Source: VGBV01 sp963780395
GTDB lineage: Bacteria > Actinomycetota > Thermoleophilia > Solirubrobacterales > 70-9
Length of the DNA stretch: 64,000 nt
Direction of reading: 5' to 3'
Assembly: GCA_963780395.1 (NCBI GenBank)
Contig: CAWABY010000017.1
Coordinates: 186,001-250,000, forward strand
Position numbers and translations under genes: made by a program. This document shows positions 15,152 to 23,335 of this stretch, piece after piece. The notes under the pieces are model-generated. The model saw only the letters and a list, made by a program, of their open reading frames with translations. It was not told where the DNA came from and ran no database searches. Numbering within the stretch: the first letter of the stretch is position 1; every line of letters begins with the position of its first letter.

Positions 15152-16149
15152 CGCCGGGCCGCCTCCTCGGCGATCCAGGCCGCCGCGTCCTTGGCGAAGT
15201 AGGTGACGATCATGTCAGCGCCGGCGCGCCTGATCGCGGTCAGCGACTCCATCGCCGCCGCGCGCTCGTCGAGCCAGCCGTTGGCACCGGCGGCCTTCAG
15301 CATCGAGTACTCGCCGCTGACGTGGTAGGCCGCGACGGGGGCCCCTGTCGCTTCCTTGACCCGGCGGACGACGTCGAGGTAGGGCAGCGCGGGCTTGACC
15401 ATGACCACGTCGGCCCCTTCCTCCAGGTCGAGCTGGGCCTCGCGCACGGCCTCCTCGGCGTTCGCCGGGTCCATCTGGTAGCCGCGGCGGTCGCCGGCTT
15501 CGGGAGCGGAGCCGGCCGCCTCGCGAAAAGGCCCGTAGAAGGCCGAGGCGTACTTGGCGCTGTAGGCGATGATCGGGACCTCGGAGTGCCCCTCCTCGTC
15601 GAGCTGATGGCGGATCGAGCCCACGCGCCCGTCCATCATGTCGCTGGGGGCGACCGCGTCGGCACCGGCGACGGCGTGTGAGATCGCGGTCTTGGCCAAG
15701 AGCTCGACCGTGAGGTCGTTGTCGACGTCGCCGGGGGGATTGCCCTCGCGGACGACGCCGCACTGGCCGCTGGCGGTGTACTCGCAGAGGCAGACGTCGG
15801 TGATCACCACGACCTCGGGGTGGGCCTCCTTCAGGGCCCGCACCGCCATCTGCACGACACCCTCGTCGTCGTAGGCCTCGGTTCCGTACTCGTCCTTCTG
15901 GGCGGGGATGCCGAACAGGATCACGGCCCGGACGCCCGCCGCGGCGATCTCGGTCACCTCGGCGACCGCCTCGGAGATCGAGAGGCGCTCGATTCCGGGC
16001 ATCGCCTCGATCGGCTCGCGCACGCCCTCGCCGGCGGTCACGAACAGCGGCTGCACGAGGTGCTCGGCGCTCAGGTTCGTCTCGCGGACGAGGTCGCGCA
16101 GCGGCTTTGTCCTGCGCAGGCGGCGCAGGCGTGTGGCGGGAAAACTCAC
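15148..16149 (-). CDS. hemB: Porphobilinogen synthase (delta-aminolevulinic acid dehydratase)
   Basis: The enzyme condenses two 5-aminolevulinates to porphobilinogen. Zinc-type cysteines C120, C122 and C130 are seen in DVCLCEYTASGQCGV, with Schiff-base lysines K199 (SAKYASAFYGPF) and K252 (MVKPALPYLD). GTG 16149 gives VSFPATRLRRLRRT, the normal start; an ATG at 16176 would add nine residues. No clear ribosome binding site distinguishes the two. It is the first gene of the long hem-qcr-men operon. Confidence 0.93.
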   Translation of the reverse strand: MSFPATRLRRLRRTKPLRDLVRETNLSAEHLVQPLFVTAGEGVREPIEAMPGIERLSISEAVAEVTEIAAAGVRAVILFGIPAQKDEYGTEAYDDEGVVQMAVRALKEAHPEVVVITDVCLCEYTASGQCGVVREGNPPGDVDNDLTVELLAKTAISHAVAGADAVAPSDMMDGRVGSIRHQLDEEGHSEVPIIAYSAKYASAFYGPFREAAGSAPEAGDRRGYQMDPANAEEAVREAQLDLEEGADVVMVKPALPYLDVVRRVKEATGAPVAAYHVSGEYSMLKAAGANGWLDERAAAMESLTAIRRAGADMIVTYFAKDAAAWIAEEAARR

Positions 16150-16208
16150 GCTGGCGATTCTACGGAGGCAGACCATGCGGTCGGCGGGCGGGTCCTGTCG
16201 CCTCCGCG

Positions 16209-16240
16209 CACGCGCCCCCGCCCTAGAGCGGGCGCGCGTG
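16209..16240 (-). terminator. Hairpin terminator after the ABC exporter operon
   Basis: CACGCGCCCCCGC pairs with GCGGGCGCGCGTG at 12 of 13 positions around a CCTAGA loop. It lies 29 bases after the permease stop (16269) and about 60 bases upstream of hemB, in the gap between two minus-strand operons. There is no T tract. Confidence 0.6.
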
Positions 16241-16268
16241 TGCTCGGCGCCACCCGCCCGTCGGGCGC

Positions 16269-17627
16269 TTACGCGAACCGCCGAAGCGCCATCCGGGCGA
16301 TCGCGAAGTACGCGAGCGTCAACAGCGCTAGGTGGATGAGATTGATTGGGAGATCCCCCGTGTCGGAGAGGCCCGCCGTGAGGGCGTCCAGGGCCGGGCG
16401 GAAGGGGAAGGCTCCGGTGACGACGCGGATCCAGTCATAGAGGGTCTCGCTGACGGTGCCGGATGGGACGAGGGAGAGGAAGGCGATCGGAAGCGTGAGC
16501 GCGAAGGCCGCCAGGGCGCTGGCGCGGACCTCGCGGGCCGCGACGCCGATGGCAGAGCCCATCGCCGCAAAGGCGGCGCCGGCGAGCACGATCGCCGCAC
16601 CGAACAGGGGGGCTCGCTCCCACTGCAGGTTGACGAACAGCTCGAGCACGCCCAGCAACACGATCGCGACCACGACCGAGCAGATCGTCCCCAGCCCGAT
16701 CTTCTCGACCAGCAGGCCGGCGCGGCTCACGAGGCCGCGGGTGAGGCGGGCGAAGGTGTTCTCCTCGCGCTCGAGCGCCAGCGAGCCCGCCACCAGCAGC
16801 GTGGTGACGAACATCAGCGTGATCGCGATCGCGACCGAGATCGCGAAGGTGTCGAGCGGCGGCACGTCGCCGGAGACGACCTCCTTCTGCACCGCGATCG
16901 GCTCGGCGACCGAGCCCAGCAGCTCGTCGGCGAAGCCCAGGTTCTCACCAGCCAGATCCGCGAACTGGATCACCTGCTTGACGACGTCGCGCTGGGGCCC
17001 GCTGAGGTCGGCGCTGACGGCGCGCAGGATCTGCTGGGTGCGTTCCAGGCCCAGCACCTCGATCGTCTGGCCCAGGAAGGGGACGCTGAAGTCCCCGCCC
17101 TCGACCAGCACGTCGAGGTAGCCGAGCAGCTGCTCGGAGATCTCGTCGGAGAGGATCAGGTTGGCCTCGGTGATCAGGGCGCTGATGCGGTCGTCCACCA
17201 GCCCGGCCTTGACCGGGTCGTCCTCGTTCACGTAGACCTCGACCTCGGCCGGGTCCAGCCCGGCGCCGGCGAGCTGGCTCTGGAGCTTGTCGAGGAAGTC
17301 CTCGGGCAGGACGAGCGCCGCCAGCACCTCGCCGTCCTCCACCTTCTTGATCGCGTCTTCGCGGCTGTCGGTATCGACGCACTCGACCCGCTCGCAGAGC
17401 TGGTCGAAGGCCTGCTGCTGGCTGAAGCCGCCCTCGCCGAGCTCCAGGCCCTCGTCGGCCTGCGCGGCCTCGATCTCGTTGAAGAAGGCGACCCGGGGCT
17501 TGTCGGAGTCTCGCGAGACGGCGAAGCCGATCAGCACCGCGAGCACAATCGGATAGATCACCAAGAGGGCGGTCAGCAGCGGGGATCGCTTCAGGATCTG
17601 CAGGTCCTTGAGCAGCAGCCACCTCAT
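16269..17627 (-). CDS. ABC-2 type exporter permease
   Basis: The 452-residue membrane subunit has one N-terminal helix (about residues 18-38, LLTALLVIYPIVLAVLIGFA), a large extracytoplasmic loop of about 220 residues, and five to six C-terminal helices, the architecture of ABC-2 (YhgE/CcmB-like) exporters. It starts MRWLLLKDLQILKRSP, typical of these permeases. It is 13 bases downstream of its ATPase. The substrate is unknown; drugs, lipids or peptides are the usual cargo. Confidence 0.85.
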   Translation of the reverse strand: MRWLLLKDLQILKRSPLLTALLVIYPIVLAVLIGFAVSRDSDKPRVAFFNEIEAAQADEGLELGEGGFSQQQAFDQLCERVECVDTDSREDAIKKVEDGEVLAALVLPEDFLDKLQSQLAGAGLDPAEVEVYVNEDDPVKAGLVDDRISALITEANLILSDEISEQLLGYLDVLVEGGDFSVPFLGQTIEVLGLERTQQILRAVSADLSGPQRDVVKQVIQFADLAGENLGFADELLGSVAEPIAVQKEVVSGDVPPLDTFAISVAIAITLMFVTTLLVAGSLALEREENTFARLTRGLVSRAGLLVEKIGLGTICSVVVAIVLLGVLELFVNLQWERAPLFGAAIVLAGAAFAAMGSAIGVAAREVRASALAAFALTLPIAFLSLVPSGTVSETLYDWIRVVTGAFPFRPALDALTAGLSDTGDLPINLIHLALLTLAYFAIARMALRRFA

Positions 17628-17640
17628 CCGCGCCCACCCA

Positions 17641-18363
17641 TCAATGACCCCGCTTCTGCAGGAACCGCACGAAATCGGCCTCGGGGTCCTCGACCGCCCC
17701 GCGCGCGCCCGCGGCCCGGCGCATCTGCGTGAAGCTGCCCTCGAACAGGACCTCGCCGTCCGCGAGCACCAGCAGGCGGTCGCCGTAGTGGCTCGCCTCC
17801 TCGATCTGGTGGGTCGAGTAGATCACCGTCGTGCCCGCCTTGGCGAGCGACGAGACGAACTCCCACAGCCTGATCCGCTGCCCGGGATCGAGCCCGGCGC
17901 TGGGCTCGTCAAGCAGCAGCACCGCGGGCTCGGCCAGCAGGCCGATGGCGATGTTGATGCGCTGCTGGTTGCCCCCCGAGAGCTCGGACACCTGGTCACT
18001 GCGGCGCTCGGCCAGGCCGGTCTGCTCCAGCATCGCGTCCACGGCCGCGTCGGGGTCGGGGGCCTTCTCCAACCGGGCGAACAGGCGCAGGTTCTCCTCG
18101 ACCGTCAGCCGCCGGTAGAGCGCGGCCTGCTGGGGGACCCAGCCGACCTCCCCGGATGCCTCGACGGAGCCGGCATCGGCGTCGCGTATGCCGGCGAGGA
18201 TGCCGAGCATCGTCGTCTTGCCCGCGCCGTTGGGGCCGACGACTGCCAGCAGCTCGCCGCGACCGACCTCGAAGCCGACGTCGACCAGCGCCTTGCGCTC
18301 GCCGTAGCTCTTGGAAAGGCCGCTCGCCCGCAGCGCGGTCCGCTCTGCGGACTTCGTCGCCAT
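17641..18363 (-). CDS. ABC transporter ATP-binding protein
   Basis: The 240-residue ATPase has Walker A GPNGAGKT (residues 43-50), Q-loop WVPQQAALY, signature LSGGNQQR, Walker B AVLLLDEPSAGLDPG and a switch His in YSTHQIEEA. It energises the adjacent permease. ATG 18363 (MATKSAERTA) was chosen because the open frame upstream overlaps the divergent phosphodiesterase gene and is not family-like. Confidence 0.92.
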   Translation of the reverse strand: MATKSAERTALRASGLSKSYGERKALVDVGFEVGRGELLAVVGPNGAGKTTMLGILAGIRDADAGSVEASGEVGWVPQQAALYRRLTVEENLRLFARLEKAPDPDAAVDAMLEQTGLAERRSDQVSELSGGNQQRINIAIGLLAEPAVLLLDEPSAGLDPGQRIRLWEFVSSLAKAGTTVIYSTHQIEEASHYGDRLLVLADGEVLFEGSFTQMRRAAGARGAVEDPEADFVRFLQKRGH

Positions 18364-18400
18364 CGCGGGAAAGCTAGCGAGAGGACTACCCTGGCGCGGC

Positions 18401-19180
18401 ATGCGCCTCCTCTTCATCGGCGACGTCGTCGGCAAGCCCGGGCGGGAGGGGCTGGCGGCGGCGATGCCCGGCCTGCGCGAGCAGCACCTGCCCGATCTGG
18501 TCGTGGTCAACGGCGAGAACGCCGGGGGCGGGGTCGGCATCACCCCGGAAACGGCGGACGAGATCTTCGGTCTGGGCGCCGATGCGATCACGCTGGGCAA
18601 CCACGCCTACCGCCACCGCGAGGTCTACCCCTACCTCGGCTCGGAGCAGCGCATCGTGCGGCCCTGCAACTTCCCGGCCGGCAACCCCGGGCGCGGGCAC
18701 ACGATCACCGAAGCGGCCGGGATGAAGGTGGCCGTCGTCAACCTCAGCGGCTACCTCCACCTGCAAGTGGAGCGCTCGCCCTTCACCGCGATCGACGACC
18801 TGCTCGAGGAGCTGAACGGCCGGGCCGACGCCGTGATCGTGGACTTCCACGCCGAGCTGACGAGCGAGAAGGTCGCGATGGGCTGGCATCTGGACGGCCG
18901 GGTGGCGGCGGTGCTGGGAACCCACACCCACGTGCCCTCGGCAGACGCGCGCGTGCTGCCAGGCGGCACCGCCCACATGACGGACGTCGGCATGACCGGC
19001 TCGCGCGACGGCATCATCGGGGTCAAGCGCGAGCAGGCCCTGGAGGCCTTTCGGACCCAGATGCCGGTGCGCTTCGAGACCGCCACCGAGAACATCTGGG
19101 TGATGGGCGCCGCGGTCGAGATCGGCGACGACGGCCTCGCCCGCGAGATCACCCAGGTGATCCAGCCGGCCGCGCCCTAG
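18401..19180 (+). CDS. YmdB-like metallophosphoesterase (TIGR00282 family)
   Basis: The 259-residue product has the dinuclear-metal motifs of this family: IGDVVGKPGR (D8), VVNGENAGGG (E39, N40), LGNHAYR (N67, H68), VDFHAE and GTHTHVPSAD. Characterised members hydrolyse 2',3'-cyclic nucleotides and influence biofilm and RNA turnover. ATG 18401 is 37 bases from the divergent ABC ATPase. Its 3' end overlaps the convergent GT-C gene by 32 bases. Confidence 0.9.
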   Translation: MRLLFIGDVVGKPGREGLAAAMPGLREQHLPDLVVVNGENAGGGVGITPETADEIFGLGADAITLGNHAYRHREVYPYLGSEQRIVRPCNFPAGNPGRGHTITEAAGMKVAVVNLSGYLHLQVERSPFTAIDDLLEELNGRADAVIVDFHAELTSEKVAMGWHLDGRVAAVLGTHTHVPSADARVLPGGTAHMTDVGMTGSRDGIIGVKREQALEAFRTQMPVRFETATENIWVMGAAVEIGDDGLAREITQVIQPAAP

Positions 19181-20732
19181 GCCCCGAAGCATCGTCGTCG
19201 CGGGCCAACAGGGCCACGAACAGGAAGCCCGCGAACCACGGTATGTAGAGGTAGAACCAGTGCTCGACGGTCAGCTGGAGCGCGATCAGCACCGCCGCCG
19301 CCAGCGCCGCGACGGTCACCGGCCCGCGGCGGCGCGGGACGAAGGCGACCGCGAGCGCGAGCGCGGCGACGAGGGCCTTGAGCGCGGTCTGCAGCCAGCC
19401 CAGCGAGGGTTCCTGCCCCCAGACGCTGAAGGGCGAGTCGCGGCCCGCCTGGTTGCCGATCGTCCGCTCCCAGAAGGTCGAGAGGCCGGGATCGAGCAGC
19501 GTCTCGGCCATGACGGCGAGGGTGACGACCGCCAACCCGGCGGCGAACTGCCCGAGCACGACCAGCGCCCTGCGCGCGGTCGGCCGCCGCTCGGTGAGGC
19601 CGTAGGTCGCGAACAGCGGCGCCAGGGCGGCCGGCGCGAACTTGGTCAGCGAGGCGAGCGCGATCAGGCCGCCGCGCACCGGGGGAGAGCTGAGGAAGTA
19701 GAGCGCGCAGACGAGCACGAGCGAGACCAGCGAGTCGTTGGTATTGGACTCGAGCGCGAAGGTCGTGTAGGGGCAGGCCGTCCAAGCGAACGCGAGCAGG
19801 ACCGCGAGGCGGCTGCCGTCACGCGGTCGCAGGCGGCGGCCCAACAGGAACAGGGCCGCGATCGTGCCCAGGTCGAAGAAGATCGCGGCAGCGTGGGCGG
19901 CGGGAAGGTCGCCCCAGTCGCCGTCCCAGGGCAGCAGCTGCTCGAAGGGCGTGTAGGCGTAGTAGGCGGCCGGGCCGTAGGTGTCGCCGTGTCGGTTGTC
20001 GTCGGGGAAGTTGTCGTACAGCGGCTCGCCGTCGGTGATCAGGTCGGCCCCGATCACACCCGAGTAGCCGACGTCGATGACGTTCGAGTCGGTGACGTTG
20101 AGCCCGATCCGGAAGCCGATCAGCGCCACGGTCGCGATCGCCAGCCAGGTCACGGGCAGCGACGGCCGCAACCCGCTCGCGCCGCCGCGAAATCCCAGCC
20201 ACAGGGTCCTGGCCAGCAGGTAGAGCAGCGCCGGGTAGGCCAGCGGGACCGAGAGCCCGATCTCGCCACGGTTGAAGAAGAAGTGCGAGAGACCGAACCC
20301 GGCCACCAGCACGAGCAGGTCGAGGTGGGCGGGGCGCAGCGGGCGGCGCCAGTCGAAGAGGCCGATCAGGAAGATCGCGCACAGGGTCAGCCATACGTAG
20401 GGGGCGTTGAGCTTGCGGCCGAAGGCCCCCTCGTAGCCGCGCGCCATGCGCCAGGCGACCTGGTGCCCGGTCCAGGACTCCTCCACCACCCCACTCTCGT
20501 CGTCGACCACGACCTGCACCAGCTGCTCGTCGTCGGCGAAGAAGCCGACCTCCCAGTCCCGATCGCCCTCGGCCCGGTTCGGCGAGGGATGCAGGTCGGG
20601 GTGCTCGCGCTTGGCCTCGATCGCATTCGGATCGCGCTCGGCGATGCGGACCGCCTGCTCCTCGCTGACCGGCGGCTCGTCTTGCGCGCTCGCGGACGCC
20701 GGAAGAGCCAAGGCGGCCAGGACCGCGATCAA
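19149..20732 (-). CDS. Multi-pass GT-C-like glycosyltransferase or polytopic membrane protein
   Basis: The 527-residue product begins with a cleavable-looking signal (IAVLAALALPASASAQ). An extracytoplasmic domain of about 110 residues follows, with PepSY-like features (EEQAVRIAERDPNAIEAK and DWEVGFFADDEQLVQVVVDD), then 10-12 membrane segments. YDNFP, YAYTPFEQLLPW and FTIFE-like loops recall GT87-type mannosyltransferases. The start is TTG 20732, as no ATG or GTG is in frame after the upstream stop. It is 27 bases after gtrA, suggesting lipid-linked sugar metabolism. Catalytic Asp residues could not be fixed by eye. Confidence 0.6.
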   Translation of the reverse strand: MIAVLAALALPASASAQDEPPVSEEQAVRIAERDPNAIEAKREHPDLHPSPNRAEGDRDWEVGFFADDEQLVQVVVDDESGVVEESWTGHQVAWRMARGYEGAFGRKLNAPYVWLTLCAIFLIGLFDWRRPLRPAHLDLLVLVAGFGLSHFFFNRGEIGLSVPLAYPALLYLLARTLWLGFRGGASGLRPSLPVTWLAIATVALIGFRIGLNVTDSNVIDVGYSGVIGADLITDGEPLYDNFPDDNRHGDTYGPAAYYAYTPFEQLLPWDGDWGDLPAAHAAAIFFDLGTIAALFLLGRRLRPRDGSRLAVLLAFAWTACPYTTFALESNTNDSLVSLVLVCALYFLSSPPVRGGLIALASLTKFAPAALAPLFATYGLTERRPTARRALVVLGQFAAGLAVVTLAVMAETLLDPGLSTFWERTIGNQAGRDSPFSVWGQEPSLGWLQTALKALVAALALAVAFVPRRRGPVTVAALAAAVLIALQLTVEHWFYLYIPWFAGFLFVALLARDDDASGPRARPAGSPG

Positions 20733-20759
20733 GCACGGCAGAGCAGCGGCTGGTGGCGG

Positions 20760-21215
20760 CTAGGCGAACGTCCACATCTTGTTGCCGATGAAGTTGAACG
20801 GCATCGCGAAGGCGACCGCGATGGCCTGGGCGGGCAGCTCGTCGACGTCGCCTACCTGGATCAGCAGCTCGAGCGCGATCAGGTTGATCCCCAGCGCCAG
20901 CGTGCTGACGGTGAAGAATCGCGCCGCCTGAAAGCCGGCGTGGCCGTGCTTGGCGTCGAAGGTCCAGTGCCTGTTCCAGAGGAAGTTGTTGGTGACGGCG
21001 ACGCAGAAGGCGAGCACCGCCGCGGGGATGTAGTGGACGCCGAGGCCGTCGCTCCCCTCCCTGAAGAAGAGCCCGCTGCCGGTCAGGATCGCGAAGGCGG
21101 TCAGGTTGACGATGTAGCCCGAGGCGCCGACCAGGCCGAACTGGAACAGCTGCACCCAGTTCTCCGAGCGCCTGGTGCCGCGGCCGATCCGCTTCGCTGT
21201 CTGGACGGGGCTCAT
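20760..21215 (-). CDS. GtrA-family membrane protein
   Basis: The 151-residue product has four predicted helices and the GtrA/DPMS flippase-like signature: FGLVGASGYIVNLTAFAIL near the start, NNFLWNRHWTF in the middle and FNFIGNKMWTF at the end. Members move undecaprenyl- or polyprenyl-linked sugars across the membrane. It starts with ATG 21215 and sits between a GT-C-like gene and a phosphodiesterase, which fits envelope glycosylation. Confidence 0.9.
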   Translation of the reverse strand: MSPVQTAKRIGRGTRRSENWVQLFQFGLVGASGYIVNLTAFAILTGSGLFFREGSDGLGVHYIPAAVLAFCVAVTNNFLWNRHWTFDAKHGHAGFQAARFFTVSTLALGINLIALELLIQVGDVDELPAQAIAVAFAMPFNFIGNKMWTFA

Positions 21216-21255
21216 GACGTCGCCCCCCTGACATGGGGTTCCCTCATGCTGGCCC

Positions 21256-22794
21256 TCATGTCCACCACCTCCGCTTTCCGACCCCGAAGTGGCCGAGGAT
21301 GACCGGGGCGAGGTCGCGCAGGGCCCACTGCGGGTTTCGGCGCGGGCGCCTGGGCCCGCAGCCCACGAACAGCAGCGGGGCCAGCGAGTCCTCGCGGCTG
21401 AGCGCGCCGTGGCTGCCGCCGCCCACGTGGCTGACCCCGCCCCAGTCCACGCACTCGTACCCGTCGGCGGCCGAGACCAGCACGTCCCCTGCGTGCGGCG
21501 AGGTCAACGCCGACCAGAGGCGGGCCAGAGCGTCGGGATAGCGCTCGCTGTCGAAGCGACCGCCCGAGACCTCGGCCGCCAGCGCCCCCGAATCCCCGCT
21601 GAGGTCCCACTCGGCCCCGCGGCGGTCGCGATGGCGGCTGCCCGGGCGGAAACGCAGCTCCTGGCCGTTGCTGGAGACGACCGCCTCGGCACCCCCGGCG
21701 TCATCGCCGAGCCCGACGCCGGTGCGCACCAGCGGCTTGCCGTCGGCGCCGGCGAGCCAGGTGACCAGGTCGACCCCGGCGAGCTCACGGAGCTTCGCCG
21801 TCACGCGCTCGTGCGCCTGGGCGTGACCCGGCCCGTTGCCGAGGATGTAGACGGCGCCCGCGCGCGAGGTCGGGCTGACGGCGATCTCGGCCTCCTCGGG
21901 TCGCTCGGCGTTCGGCTCGAGCACGCGCCAGTCCTCGGCCAGGGCCTCGGCGAGGGGAAGCCCCTGCTCGATGGCGGTCTGTGCGTGGTCGGCGGTCAGG
22001 ATCACCGCATGGTCGCGCAGGAACGCGTCCAGCCCCCCTCCGGCCTCGACCAGGCGCGCGAAGTTGACGTCGGCCTTGGCGATCGACTCGGTCTGCGCAT
22101 CGGGGCCGTGGCGGTGTGAGTAGAAGTCGTTGTCGGGAAGGGCAAAGAGGAGGAAGTCGTAGGCCGATTCCCGCACCAGCTCCTCGCCGACGCAGGCCGA
22201 GTACTCGTCGCGTGTGCCGGGCCGCCCCATATTCGACGTGCAGCCGGTCGGGCGGCTGGCGTAGAGGTCGCCGTAAAAGAACTCGTCGGGCGCGTAGACG
22301 GCGTGTCGGAAGTTGGCCACGGCCAGGGCGCGCCGCGCCAATCCCTCGAGCCCGAGCTCGTGGCGGCGACGGCCCCGGTAGATCAGGAAGGGCGTGCTCG
22401 CCGTGCGAACGCCGGCGTCGCCGAGCCGCTCGAACACCGTCTGCGCCTCCCAGCTCAGGTGGTCGAGGTTCATGTTGTAGACGAGGTCGTACATCGAGCG
22501 GAAGAGCCCAAAGGTGCGGGTGGCCTCGAACGAGGAGCCGTACTCGATGTAGCGCCGCTCGACGCGGTGGTACCAGTTCATCCCCATCACCCAGTGGTCG
22601 CCCGGGCCGACTCCGGTCAGCATCTCCGAGCAGGCGACCGGCGTCACCGAGGGGAAGCTGGAGACGCAGTCGTCCACCATCTTGCCGCGCTCCTCCAGGG
22701 CCGCAAACGTGGGCGCCTCGCCGGAATCGATCGTCTTCCGCAGCATGCCGGGGTGCATGGCGTCCACCACGGCGAGGACGAGCTTCTTCGCCAC
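21256..22794 (-). CDS. Alkaline-phosphatase-superfamily phosphodiesterase
   Basis: The 512-residue protein belongs to the type I phosphodiesterase / nucleotide pyrophosphatase family. D11 (LAVVDAMHPG) and T51 in SSFPSVTP are the metal ligand and nucleophile; PDNDFYSHRHGP and LTADHAQT supply the remaining metal ligands. The start GTG 22794 (VAKKLVLAVVD) is preferred because upstream sequence in the frame is Arg/Ser nonsense. No signal peptide is seen, so it is probably cytoplasmic or membrane-associated. Substrate unknown; phospholipid or nucleotide-sugar esters are possible. Confidence 0.85.
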   Translation of the reverse strand: MAKKLVLAVVDAMHPGMLRKTIDSGEAPTFAALEERGKMVDDCVSSFPSVTPVACSEMLTGVGPGDHWVMGMNWYHRVERRYIEYGSSFEATRTFGLFRSMYDLVYNMNLDHLSWEAQTVFERLGDAGVRTASTPFLIYRGRRRHELGLEGLARRALAVANFRHAVYAPDEFFYGDLYASRPTGCTSNMGRPGTRDEYSACVGEELVRESAYDFLLFALPDNDFYSHRHGPDAQTESIAKADVNFARLVEAGGGLDAFLRDHAVILTADHAQTAIEQGLPLAEALAEDWRVLEPNAERPEEAEIAVSPTSRAGAVYILGNGPGHAQAHERVTAKLRELAGVDLVTWLAGADGKPLVRTGVGLGDDAGGAEAVVSSNGQELRFRPGSRHRDRRGAEWDLSGDSGALAAEVSGGRFDSERYPDALARLWSALTSPHAGDVLVSAADGYECVDWGGVSHVGGGSHGALSREDSLAPLLFVGCGPRRPRRNPQWALRDLAPVILGHFGVGKRRWWT

Positions 22795-22804
22795 CGGCCG
22801 GCGC

Positions 22805-23257
22805 CTAGCGGAGGACCCGCAGGCCCTCGTGCTTGCGCTCGGCCTGGCGCCGGCGGTTGAACCAGAGCCAGGCGAGCGCGATTGCGGCGACAAGGGCCAC
22901 AGGCGGCACCAGCAGACTCAGCCCGGCGAGCAGCGCGGCGGCCAGGACCACCAGCGCGACGACCCCCGGAGGAGCCCCTTGGGCCACGTCGGTGCCCTCG
23001 GCTTGGCGCCGCGCCGCGCCGGAGGCGACATCGCGGCTGACGATCGCCGCCAGCCCCGCCGCCAGGATCCCGATCGGGACCGCGGGCCAGATCGCCTCGT
23101 CCTCGCTGTTCAGGACCGCGATGCAGACGAGCACGCCGAGCGGCGCTGCACCGGCGACCACGCCCCAGGAGGGCATGATCGGGGGCAGCACGACCCCGAT
23201 GATGAGCCCGGCGGCGAGAGCCAGCCCGAGCCCCTGGCAGATGGCGAGGAAGTCCAT
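22805..23257 (-). CDS. Small multi-pass membrane protein, DUF4126-like
   Basis: The 150-residue product has four to five hydrophobic segments and a polar loop (SRDVASGAARRQAEG), ending in a basic tail. The start MDFLAICQGLGLALAAGLII resembles DUF4126-type proteins, but the match is by impression only. It is ten bases upstream of the phosphodiesterase gene and probably co-transcribed. Confidence 0.5.
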   Translation of the reverse strand: MDFLAICQGLGLALAAGLIIGVVLPPIMPSWGVVAGAAPLGVLVCIAVLNSEDEAIWPAVPIGILAAGLAAIVSRDVASGAARRQAEGTDVAQGAPPGVVALVVLAAALLAGLSLLVPPVALVAAIALAWLWFNRRRQAERKHEGLRVLR

Positions 23258-23335
23258 GAGCGGGCCGGGGAAGGCTACAGAGGCGTGAGCGCGCGGTGCC
23301 GCCGGCGCTCCGCGAGTTGGGCACACTGTCGGGCC

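Noticed and set aside
19260..21302. 680-codon plus-strand open frame opposite the GT-C and GtrA genes
   Set aside because: It is polar, repetitive sequence with no fold signature; the opposite strand has clear membrane proteins.
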